Shown here piece after piece: positions 16,509 to 23,749 of a stretch of 64,000 nt of DNA (positions are counted from its first letter, which is position 1; the number at the start of each line of letters is the position of its first letter). Position numbers and translations under genes: made by a program. The DNA is taken from contig NZ_JAZIFX010000001.1 of NCBI RefSeq assembly GCF_036634175.1, positions 6,758,001 to 6,822,000 on the forward strand, written 5' to 3'. The notes under the pieces are model-generated. The model ran no database searches and was not told where the DNA came from. It worked only from the letters and a program-made list of their open reading frames with translations. This stretch comes from Streptomyces sp. P9-A2 (lineage in GTDB: Bacteria; Actinomycetota; Actinomycetes; Streptomycetales; Streptomycetaceae).

Positions 16509-18345
16509 TGACTCTGTCGGGGATCTTGGAACTTCCGGGGTTAACTGCCGAGTTTTCGCCAGGACTTCGGCCGGGGGATTTTGTGCTGGTCGAGGTAGTT
16601 TTGGAAGGCGGTCGGCTGGCGGGACGGGGGCGCTTGCGTGGTCGGTGGCAGTCTGCTGAGGCGCTCGATGTTGACGGCGATGGCAGTCAGGACGTGCTGG
16701 ACGTGGGCTTTCTCTTGGCCGCGGTAGCGGCAGCGGCGCATGCCGTGACCGTGGGCGAACTCGTTGACCGTGCCCTCTACTCCGGAGCGGACCGCGTAGC
16801 GGGTCTTCCATTCAGGCGTCTGCTGCTCGTCCCGGACGCGGACTTGGAGGTCACGGAGCTTGCGCGGCGGAAAGCCGACGTTCCGTGAGCCGTCGCGCGA
16901 GCTGGTGCACCGGGCGCGGACGGGGCAAGGGTGGCACTGGCTCTTGGCGAACTTCGCCACGATCAGCGGGGCCGCGGTGGGTGAGGAGGTCGGGTAGGGG
17001 CCGTGCCAGCCCTGGCTGACCTGGCCCTGGGGGCAGGTGACTTGCCGGCGGTCGTAGTCGATGTGGAAGTCGTCCCGGCCGAAGCCCTCGCCTCGGCGGT
17101 GCTGGCGGGTGGGGTTGCCGGGCAGCGGTCCGGTGACGGTGACCTGATGTTGTCGGGTGGCCTGGTCCAGGTGGACCAGGGAGGTGTAGCCGCTGTCGAC
17201 CAAGTGCTCGGCGGGCAGCAGGCCGCGGCGGTGCAGGCGGGTGTGGATGCCGGGCAAGACTTTACTGTCGTGCGTGGTGGCCGCAGTGGTGGCCACGTCC
17301 GTGATCACGTTGGGGCCGTCGGGGGCGCAGGTCTCGGTCAGGTGAGCGGAGAACCCCTTCCAGCTGATGATGTGTCCGTGGCGTGCGTAGCGGGCCGAGG
17401 TGTCGTAGGGAGAGACGATCGCCTGGGATGAGGGCGGCAGTCCGGGCCCGCCTTCCGTCTCGGCGGTGCGCCAGCGCAGGCGGCCTGCGGTGTCGCGGTG
17501 GTAGTTCTGCACCATGATCTGGCGCAGGGCCTGGACACGGGGGCCGGATGTGCGGTCTGAACCGTGCTGGTAGAGGTGTTCCAGGAGCCGGACGGCGTCG
17601 TTTCCGGTGGCGAGGATCCTGGTCTGGGGCTTGGTGGGGTTCTTGCCCAGGCGGACCGGTCGGCCGTAGCGGCGTGCCCAGTCCTCGTCGACCAGTTCGT
17701 CCAGCAGGTGAGGAGAGGTGCCGGCGACTTCTTCCAGTGCGGCGCGTACCGCCTCGGTGATCAGTTCCAGGCGGGTCAGGTCGCGCACCGCGGCCAGGAC
17801 GTGGGTGGAGTCGGTGCGCTGTGTGGTGCGCTCGCGCACCAGGCCGGACTCCTTGAGACGGGCAAGTACGAGGTCGAGGAGGTGGTCAGCTCGGTCGCCT
17901 TCGGTGAGGCGGTCGCGGAAGTCGGCCAGCACGCTGTGGTGGAAGCCGGAGTCGTCCAGCTCCATGGCCATCGCGTACTTGAAGTCGATGCGGCAGCGCA
18001 CCGCCTCGGCAGCCTGCCGGTCCGACAGGCCGAGCAGGAACTGCAGCACGCAGACAGTGGCCAGTTGAGCGGGCGAGAGGCCCGGACGCCCGTCACGCGG
18101 GTACCAGTCGGCGAAGTCCTCGTCGCGCCACAGCCCGTCGAGGCGGTCCCGCACCCATATTGCCGTCGTGCCGTCCGGGTTGCTCGCCCGCGCGATCTGC
18201 ACGGTCAGAGGCGGGACTTGCTCACCGGAACGGGGACGGAGGGACAACGGGCACCTCGACAGCTGCATCGGTAACCGGAACTACCCGAGCATGCCCGTTG
18301 ACCACGCTGCCGCACCGCGAAACTCCAAGATCCCCGACAGAGTCA
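16509..18345. mobile_element. intact IS1182-family insertion sequence, 1837 bp
   Basis: Perfect 22-bp terminal inverted repeats (16509-16530 and 18324-18345), starting TGACTCTGTCGGGGATCTTG. Flanked by AGCT on both sides (16505-16508, 18346-18349); because AGCT is itself a palindrome it could be a 4-bp target duplication or part of longer repeats. Carries one leftward transposase gene. Confidence 0.9.
16541..18268 (-). CDS. IS1182 family transposase
   Basis: 575 residues, intact. N-terminal DUF772-type region ([28 protein letters not shown]) and DDE core: D in [13 protein letters not shown] in [11 protein letters not shown] in [15 protein letters not shown], then the conserved [15 protein letters not shown] CxxC-type segment ([10 protein letters not shown]) lies before the last catalytic part. 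The gene fills the element almost from repeat to repeat. Confidence 0.95.
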   Translation of the reverse strand: MQLSRCPLSLRPRSGEQVPPLTVQIARASNPDGTTAIWVRDRLDGLWRDEDFADWYPRDGRPGLSPAQLATVCVLQFLLGLSDRQAAEAVRCRIDFKYAMAMELDDSGFHHSVLADFRDRLTEGDRADHLLDLVLARLKESGLVRERTTQRTDSTHVLAAVRDLTRLELITEAVRAALEEVAGTSPHLLDELVDEDWARRYGRPVRLGKNPTKPQTRILATGNDAVRLLEHLYQHGSDRTSGPRVQALRQIMVQNYHRDTAGRLRWRTAETEGGPGLPPSSQAIVSPYDTSARYARHGHIISWKGFSAHLTETCAPDGPNVITDVATTAATTHDSKVLPGIHTRLHRRGLLPAEHLVDSGYTSLVHLDQATRQHQVTVTGPLPGNPTRQHRRGEGFGRDDFHIDYDRRQVTCPQGQVSQGWHGPYPTSSPTAAPLIVAKFAKSQCHPCPVRARCTSSRDGSRNVGFPPRKLRDLQVRVRDEQQTPEWKTRYAVRSGVEGTVNEFAHGHGMRRCRYRGQEKAHVQHVLTAIAVNIERLSRLPPTTQAPPSRQPTAFQNYLDQHKIPRPKSWRKLGS

Positions 18346-18442
18346 AGCTGAGAAGCCGCATCTCAACCGATCTTGGAACGCGTGGATCGAACGGAGTTCC
18401 TGGTCGGGTGATCTTCCGGCGGTACGCGCATGAAGGCAGGGC

Positions 18443-18489
18443 CTCCTGGTAACTCGGGGGTGCGAACCGAACCGAGTAACACCAGGAGG
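18443..18489 (+). promoter_or_regulatory. hairpin that sequesters the ribosome site of the IS5-type transposase
   Basis: CCTCCTGGT (18442-18450 region) pairs exactly with ACCAGGAGG (18481-18489), the latter being the Shine-Dalgarno sequence of the transposase; an inner ACTCGG/CCGAGT stem adds to it. The fold would hide the ribosome site in the mRNA. Confidence 0.6.
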
Positions 18490-18494
18490 TCCTG

Positions 18495-19415
18495 TTGTCG
18501 TTGTTGTACGCGCCCGAGCCCGTTCAGTTCAACTCGACTGCTCCATCGTGTGATTGCCTCGCGCACGCGTACGGCAACGCGGCCGATCAGCCGGACCGGG
18601 TGCGCCGGTATCCGTCGGACGTGACGGACGCGGAGTGGGCGGCCGTCCGGCCGTTGCTGTCGGTGCCGGCCTGGCTCCAGGGACGGGGCGGGCAGCCCGA
18701 GGGCTACTGCCACCGCCAGATGCTGGACGCGATCCGCTACCTGGTCGCGGGCGGGATCTCCTGGCGGGCGATGCCCGCGGACTTCCCCGCCTGGGGCCGT
18801 GTCCACGCCTTCTTCCGCCGCTGGCGCGAGCACGGGCTGATCGCCGAGTTCCACGACCGGCTGCGCGGGAAGGTCCGGGAGCGAGAGAGCGGTGAGGCCG
18901 AGCCCGCGGCGGGGATCATCGACGCGCAGTCGGTGCGGGCTTCCGCCTCCGTGCCGGCTTCCTCGAGCGGGTACGACGGCGGGAAGAAGGTGCCGGGCCG
19001 CAAACGGCACATCGTGACCGACACGCTCGGGCTGCTCCTGGTCGTCCCGGTCACCGCCGCGAACGTCGGCGACCGGGACGCCGCGGCGGGCCTGCCGGCC
19101 CGGCTGTGGCGCCTGCACCGTGACGTCGCCCTGGTCTGGGCCGACGGCGGCTACACCGGCGGCCTCGTCGGCTGGTGCCGGGACAAGCTCGCACTGACCT
19201 TGGAGATCGTCAAGCGCACCGACGACATGACAGGGTTCGTGGTGCTGCCGAGGCGGTGGGTGGCAGAGCGCACGTTCGCGTGGTTGATGAATTCTCGCCG
19301 TCTGGCACGGGACTACGAGGCCCTGCCCGCCACCAGCGAGGCGATGATCCGGTGGTCGATGGTCACGCGGATGAGCCGGCGTCTGGCACGGCCACGGGCC
19401 GCCGACCGGCACTGA
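18495..19415 (+). CDS. IS5 family transposase
   Basis: 306 residues from a TTG start with AGGAGG six bases upstream. N-terminal DUF4096-type part (RRYPSDVTDAEWAAVRPLL) and DDE core: D in GIIDAQSVRAS, D in VWADGGYTGG, E in RWVAERTFAWL, followed by NSRRLARDYE, all intact. Overlaps the accessory gene at its 3' end. Start context (TTG plus occluding hairpin) suggests tight translational control. Confidence 0.93.
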   Translation: MSLLYAPEPVQFNSTAPSCDCLAHAYGNAADQPDRVRRYPSDVTDAEWAAVRPLLSVPAWLQGRGGQPEGYCHRQMLDAIRYLVAGGISWRAMPADFPAWGRVHAFFRRWREHGLIAEFHDRLRGKVRERESGEAEPAAGIIDAQSVRASASVPASSSGYDGGKKVPGRKRHIVTDTLGLLLVVPVTAANVGDRDAAAGLPARLWRLHRDVALVWADGGYTGGLVGWCRDKLALTLEIVKRTDDMTGFVVLPRRWVAERTFAWLMNSRRLARDYEALPATSEAMIRWSMVTRMSRRLARPRAADRH

Positions 19416-19914
19416 ATGCCCCCGACGCCTCCATGAGGAGCCACCCGCGCTCCGCCAGGCGCCGGGCTTTCGACCGCAGCCCCTCGACCTTCGCCGACGT
19501 CGCCCCAAGGCCCAGTTCCACCGCGACCTCCTTGGCTCGAAGCGGCCCGTGACCCATGGATCGCTGCTGTTCCAGCACGCCCACAATCCGCTGATAGTCC
19601 GGCGCCAGAACCGTCACCGGCAGCCCTCCCCGCCAGGGCGGTACCGTCGTGCCCGGCACCGGCGCGAGCGACGGCGCCGCTTCCTCCTCCGCCTCGGTCG
19701 TGGTCACGGCAGTAGACTCGGCCGCGGAGACTGCCAGGGCCTCGACCAGTTCTTCCCGCGCGATCACCCGTCGGTCCAGCTCGATCTCCGCGGCCTCCAA
19801 CACCTCAGCCAACCGCGCGACTTCCTCCCGCAAGCCCTCCACCCGCACGCGGGCAGCCACCTCTCGCTCCTCCAGCATTCCCAGCACCGACGCCACCGCG
19901 CACCCCTTGGTCAT
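19363..19914 (-). CDS. IS-associated coiled-coil/winged-helix accessory protein
   Basis: 183 residues, opposite to the transposase and overlapping its last 53 bases. N-terminal half is a long coiled coil (EEREVAARVRVEGLREEVAR, AEIELDRRVIAREELVEAL); C-terminal half looks like a winged helix (PDYQRIVGVLEQQ; LRAKEVAVELGLG; KVEGLRSKARRLAERGWL). Proteins of this shape recur next to Streptomyces IS5-type transposases. Lies inside the terminal repeats, so it is part of the element; it may bind element ends or repress transposition (inference). Confidence 0.72.
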   Translation of the reverse strand: MTKGCAVASVLGMLEEREVAARVRVEGLREEVARLAEVLEAAEIELDRRVIAREELVEALAVSAAESTAVTTTEAEEEAAPSLAPVPGTTVPPWRGGLPVTVLAPDYQRIVGVLEQQRSMGHGPLRAKEVAVELGLGATSAKVEGLRSKARRLAERGWLLMEASGAFSAGRRPVAVPDAGSSA

Positions 19915-20124
19915 GAAGCGGACACAAGGCGTCGCGATGCCTCCCTCAACCCGAGCGAAACCATGCCTGACCAGCAGGAATTAAGGGATTACGTTCGGTT
20001 GAGATACGGCTTCTTACACCCACGGGGCTACTATCGGCCCTGGCTGGTGACGTCACCTTCAGATTCTTACGCTACCCGGAGGAACGCCATCCGTATCGGC
20101 CTACGGTACGGGCAGGAACGCAGC

Positions 20125-20340
20125 TCAGGTCTCCGGGGCGACGGTGAGGTGGGGAGCGTCCGGGGCCTTGGAGTCGCGGACGTGGACGGCGGTGGGGTGG
20201 GCGGCCACTTCGAGGCATTGCCCGCCTTCGCTGCCGCTGTGGCTCGACTTGCGCCAGGTGTAGGCGACTTCCAGGCAGTTGCCGCCGTCGCTTCCGCTGT
20301 AGCTCGACTTGAACCACTGAAGTGCGGTGCTGCTGCTCAT
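20125..20340 (-). CDS. DUF397 domain protein with duplicated motif
   Basis: 71 residues holding two copies of the DUF397 core: WFKSSYSGSDGGNCLEVA and WRKSSHSGSEGGQCLEVA, ending VHVRDSKAP. Ordinary members have one copy in about 60 residues. Coupled to the upstream XRE gene by a four-base overlap. DUF397 proteins pair with DUF5753 XRE regulators and are thought to act as toxin-like or antagonist partners in development (BldB-, WhiJ-like systems). Confidence 0.88.
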   Translation of the reverse strand: MSSSTALQWFKSSYSGSDGGNCLEVAYTWRKSSHSGSEGGQCLEVAAHPTAVHVRDSKAPDAPHLTVAPET

Positions 20341-21173
20341 TGGTCTCCTAGAAGACGGTCCAAAAGGTCCCTCGTATCTTCGGGGTTGAGGGCCTGAGAC
20401 CGCAGCATGGCACACCTTTGGGTCAGGATCGCCACCTCGTCGGAATTGGCGATCAGGTGGCTACCGCGTTGGGTTTCCGTATAGGCGAGTCGTTGGTGGT
20501 CGGGTGTCTCCAAGAGGACGAAGGGGCCGTCGAGGGCTGCGTGACTGGTCCGCCCCAGCGGCTGAACTCGCAGAGTGAGGCCTGGCAGTTCGGAGAGAAG
20601 CCGCAGATGGCGCAACTGCTCGACGTGCACCACGTTGCCGCCCAAGCGGTCTTGGAGAACTGCCTCCCACACGATGAAGCACGTGATCGGGGGCTCCTTG
20701 TCGTGGAGGACGGTTTGCCGCTGAGTACGTGCTTCCACCTGCTGCTCGATTTGGCCCTCGGCGATCACAGGGATACGGCTCCGAAAGACCGCCCGTGCGT
20801 ACGCCTCCGTCTGGAGCAGGCCGGGTAGTACTTGGTTCTCGTACGAGGAGATCGCGATGGCCTCACGCTCCCTGTTCAGGAACTCCTCCGCCCACAGCGG
20901 GACCAGGTCCACCTCCGGCATGTGGGCCAGCGCAGCCGTCAGCGCGCCCTTGGTGTCCAGGAGGTCGTCCAGTTGGTCCGCGAGGTCCGGCTTCAGGGGG
21001 CGTCTGCCCTGCTCGATCGACGCGATCTGCTGCTCGCTCACGACGAAGTGTTCGCCCAGGGAGCGCTGGGTGTGGCCCGCGGCTTCGAGGAAGGTGGCGA
21101 GCAGGGCGCCCGCCATCTTCATCGCGGACGCGTTCCTGCGTGACCGGGACCGTGGTCTTGCCGTGGTGCTCAT
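20337..21173 (-). CDS. XRE family regulator with DUF5753 domain
   Basis: 278 residues. N-terminal HTH (AAGHTQRSLGEHFVVSEQQIASIEQGRRP) and C-terminal DUF5753 domain (VPLWAEEFLNREREAIAISSYENQVLPGLLQTEAYARAV). WhiJ-like DNA-binding repressors of this build partner with the DUF397 protein encoded downstream and with RsbW-like ATPases, one of which is divergent at 21259. Start at MSTTARP with GGAG upstream. Confidence 0.92.
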   Translation of the reverse strand: MSTTARPRSRSRRNASAMKMAGALLATFLEAAGHTQRSLGEHFVVSEQQIASIEQGRRPLKPDLADQLDDLLDTKGALTAALAHMPEVDLVPLWAEEFLNREREAIAISSYENQVLPGLLQTEAYARAVFRSRIPVIAEGQIEQQVEARTQRQTVLHDKEPPITCFIVWEAVLQDRLGGNVVHVEQLRHLRLLSELPGLTLRVQPLGRTSHAALDGPFVLLETPDHQRLAYTETQRGSHLIANSDEVAILTQRCAMLRSQALNPEDTRDLLDRLLGDQ

Positions 21174-21258
21174 AGGGTCGAACTCCCCATCCGCGCGTGT
21201 ACGTTCACTGTCGCGCATGCGTACATAGGGGACGTACGGGTGCGCGGACTGTTCCAGG

Positions 21259-21804
21259 ATGGGTACGGAGCGTGACTCTCGTCCTGTGAGTCAGGAAACT
21301 TCACCCTTGTCCCGGGTCCCCGCCCCGCTTGAGCGGTTCTTCCGGCGTGAGCGCCGGTCCGTGCCCGACGCCCGGGACTTCGCGCGCCGGGCGCTCATCG
21401 GCTGGGGCGTCCTCGGGCGCGAGGACGATGTGTTGCTGTGTGTCAGCGAACTTGCCACCAACGCGCTGGTGCACGGTGTACCGCCGGGCCGTGGCTTCCT
21501 GTTGCGCCTGCTGCCGTACGGCGACGGTGGCGTGCGGGTCGAGGTGCATGACAGCGGTGGCGGCGTGTCGGCCGTGCCGGAGGCGGCGTATGCGCCGGAG
21601 CCCGGGGAGGGCGGGCGCGGGCTGTTGCTGGTGGCCGAGCTGGCCGACAAGTGGGGCGTGGGGGAGCGGGAGCCGGGGAAGGTCGTGTGGTGCGAGTTCG
21701 CTACGCCGGGCGCCGCACTGCCCCCGCGATCGCCGAGATCGTCTTCGGGCCCACCCGGCAGCAGCCGCCGATCAGCCGAGCCCCAAACGCGCGCCACCCC
21801 GTGA
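21259..21804 (+). CDS. ATP-binding protein, RsbW/SpoIIAB-like (anti-sigma kinase fold)
   Basis: 181 residues. GHKL/HATPase_c domain: N-box SELATNALVHG, G1 box VHDSGGG, G2 region GEGGRGLLLV. Such ATPases in Streptomyces are anti-sigma or anti-anti-sigma kinases and cluster with DUF397/XRE genes, as here in divergent layout. The last ~35 residues (Pro/Ser/Arg rich) are read through the 3' end of the convergent homocysteine methyltransferase gene, a 104-base overlap. Confidence 0.85.
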   Translation: MGTERDSRPVSQETSPLSRVPAPLERFFRRERRSVPDARDFARRALIGWGVLGREDDVLLCVSELATNALVHGVPPGRGFLLRLLPYGDGGVRVEVHDSGGGVSAVPEAAYAPEPGEGGRGLLLVAELADKWGVGEREPGKVVWCEFATPGAALPPRSPRSSSGPPGSSRRSAEPQTRATP

Positions 21805-22615
21805 CCTGCTCGGCGGTGAACGTGGCGCGACCCGTCCACGCCCGTGCCCCGGCGTCCCAGGTCTCGCCGCTGTTGGGGTAGACCACGACCGGTTTGCCGG
21901 TGGCGCCGGCTGCGAGGGCGACCGCCTGGGCGGCGTCCTCGGGGGTGCAGCAGTTCACGCCGACGGCGATGACCTCGTCCACATCGGCGGCGAGCACGAA
22001 GGCGTCCTCCAGTGGTTGCCCGGCGCGGGTGCGGTCGCCCGTCGCCGAGTAGGACAGCCAGGCCGGGATGCCGAGGCCGGGCAGGATTCGCAGCAGGGCC
22101 TCGGCCTCGTCGGTGTCCGGGATCGTCTCCAGGGCGAGGACGTCGGGCTCCGCGGCGGCCAGGGCCTCCATGCGGGGGCGGTGGAAGCGCTCCAGCTCGG
22201 CCACGGTCAGGCCGTACCGGCCCCGGTACTCGGAGCCGTCGGCGAGCATCGCGCCGTACGGGCCGACGGACGCCGCCACCCACAGGGGGCGGGACACCCG
22301 GGCTCGCCGGGCCGCCGTGCGGGCCGCCTCGACGCTCAGGGCGAGCAGGGCGGTGGCCCGGTCGTGGTCGATGCCGCGTCGCGCGAAGCCCTCGAAGGTG
22401 GCCTGGTAACTGGCGGTGATCGCCACGTCCGCGCCCGCCTCGAAGTAGGCGAGGTGCGCCTCGGTGACCGCCTCGGGGTCCTCGGCGAGCAACCGCGCCG
22501 ACCACAGCTCGTCGCTCAGGTCGTGCCCGGCCGCCGCGAGCTGGTTGGACATGCCGCCGTCGAGGACGGCTGTGCCCTCCGCGAGGGCGTAGGCGAGGGG
22601 CGGGGTACCGCTCAT
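21701..22615 (-). CDS. mmuM: homocysteine S-methyltransferase
   Basis: 304 residues. Transfers a methyl group, typically from S-methylmethionine or SAM, to homocysteine to give methionine. TIM-barrel start VLDGGMSNQLAAAGHDL, LWSARLL, and the zinc-thiolate ligands in GVNCC and LIGGCCRVGP. Start at MSGTPPL; the open frame runs 16 codons further without a ribosome site. Stands alone; overlaps convergently with the RsbW-like gene. Confidence 0.9.
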   Translation of the reverse strand: MSGTPPLAYALAEGTAVLDGGMSNQLAAAGHDLSDELWSARLLAEDPEAVTEAHLAYFEAGADVAITASYQATFEGFARRGIDHDRATALLALSVEAARTAARRARVSRPLWVAASVGPYGAMLADGSEYRGRYGLTVAELERFHRPRMEALAAAEPDVLALETIPDTDEAEALLRILPGLGIPAWLSYSATGDRTRAGQPLEDAFVLAADVDEVIAVGVNCCTPEDAAQAVALAAGATGKPVVVYPNSGETWDAGARAWTGRATFTAEQVTGWRAFGARLIGGCCRVGPKTISAIAGAVRRPA

Positions 22616-22748
22616 ACCGTCGACGGTAGTCGAACCGGAAGCCGGGGCGCGCCACCCGCCCACCTGCCTCGCGGCTCTCGCAGCGCGCCCGTGCGGGAGG
22701 GCTGGGATCCTGAAGGGAGACGATCCGCGGTCGGGAAGGCGGTGGACG

Positions 22749-23582
22749 ATGTGCCGGTGGCTCGCCTACTCGGGCACCCCCATCCTGCTCGACAGCATCC
22801 TCTACCGGCCGAAGCACTCGCTGATCGACCAGAGCCTGCACTCCAAACTGGGCGTCGAGACGACCAACGGTGACGGGTTCGGGGTGGGTTGGTACGGGCC
22901 CCACACCGACACTCCGGCGGTCGTCCGGGAGATCGGTCCGGCCTGGAGCAACCGCAATCTGCGGGAGATCGCCGGCCATGTCCGCTCGCCCCTGTTCTTC
23001 GCCCACATCCGGGCGTCGACCGGTTCGTCGGTGCAGGAGACCAACTGCCACCCGTTCCGTCACGGCCGCTGGATGTGGATGCACAACGGTGCGATCGAGG
23101 GCTTCGACCGCATCCGGCGCGACCTCGCCCTGGCCGTCGATCCGGAGCTCTTCCTCTCCATCGAGGGGTCTACGGATTCCGAGCTGATGTTCTACCTGGC
23201 GCTCACCTTCGGCCTGGAGCAGGACCCGCCGGGGGCGGTCGCCCGGATGGCGGGCCTCGTGGAGCGGGTCGGGTGGGACCACGGTGTGGAGTTCCCGCTG
23301 CAGATGACGGTCGCGGTGACCGACGGACAACGGCTGTGGGCGTTCCGCTACTCGACCCGGAAGGCGTCCCGTTCGCTCTTCTACAGCACCCGGGTGGAGA
23401 CGCTGCGCTCTCTCCATCCGGACGTGGCGTTCCTGCGTGAGGTGTCCGACGAGACCCGCCTCATCGTGTCGGAGCCGCTCGGGGACCTGCCCGGCGCCTG
23501 GAACGAGGTTCCCGAGGGCAGATACGGCATCATCCAGCCCGAGGGCGACGTGATGCACCGCTTCGCCCCTCGGGCGGCGTAG
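22749..23582 (+). CDS. class II glutamine amidotransferase
   Basis: 277 residues. Ntn-hydrolase fold with Cys2 as nucleophile after Met removal (MCRWLAYSG), NGDGFGVGWY, RASTGSSVQETNCHPF and WMHNGAIEGF. It releases ammonia from glutamine or hydrolyses a gamma-glutamyl amide, as EgtC does in ergothioneine making; no ergothioneine genes are nearby, so the substrate is open. Single gene followed by a secreted-hydrolase block. Confidence 0.87.
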   Translation: MCRWLAYSGTPILLDSILYRPKHSLIDQSLHSKLGVETTNGDGFGVGWYGPHTDTPAVVREIGPAWSNRNLREIAGHVRSPLFFAHIRASTGSSVQETNCHPFRHGRWMWMHNGAIEGFDRIRRDLALAVDPELFLSIEGSTDSELMFYLALTFGLEQDPPGAVARMAGLVERVGWDHGVEFPLQMTVAVTDGQRLWAFRYSTRKASRSLFYSTRVETLRSLHPDVAFLREVSDETRLIVSEPLGDLPGAWNEVPEGRYGIIQPEGDVMHRFAPRAA

Positions 23583-23634
23583 GGGGGCGAGCCCCGGTGA
23601 GGGAGGGGCGGACGACTTCGTCCCGCCCGACCCG

Positions 23635-23704
23635 TTGACCTGTCCGTGACACACCCCTACCTTGTCGGCGTTCGTCATGTCAGATGTCGTTCGCGATGTC
23701 GAAC
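23635..23704 (+). promoter_or_regulatory. HrdB-type promoter with downstream palindrome ahead of the GH43 operon
   Basis: TTGACC (23635-23640), 17-base spacer, TACCTT (23658-23663). About 25 bases further is GTTCGCGATGTCGAAC (23689-23704), with 5-bp arms GTTCG/CGAAC, well placed for a repressor to block transcription. Confidence 0.6.
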
Positions 23705-23749
23705 AACCCCGCGATCGCGAGCACCCTTCCGCCGTGAGAGGCAGACCGC

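Larger units (their letters stand above)
18351..20014. mobile_element. IS5-type insertion sequence with two convergent genes, 1664 bp
   Basis: Terminal inverted repeats of 20 bp at 18351-18370 and 19995-20014 (AGAAGCCGCATCTCAACCGA, 19 of 20 match). Holds a rightward IS5-type transposase and a leftward accessory gene whose 3' ends overlap. No clear target duplication is visible; the left flank has been altered by the IS1182 insertion one base from its tip. Confidence 0.8.

Noticed and set aside
14753..20015. One composite transposon carrying cargo
   Set aside because: Each of the three elements has its own different terminal repeats and no cargo genes lie between them; they are separate insertions side by side.
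20125..21804. Classic toxin-antitoxin module
   Set aside because: DUF397/XRE-DUF5753/RsbW-like sets are known developmental regulators in Streptomyces; no toxin fold is visible.
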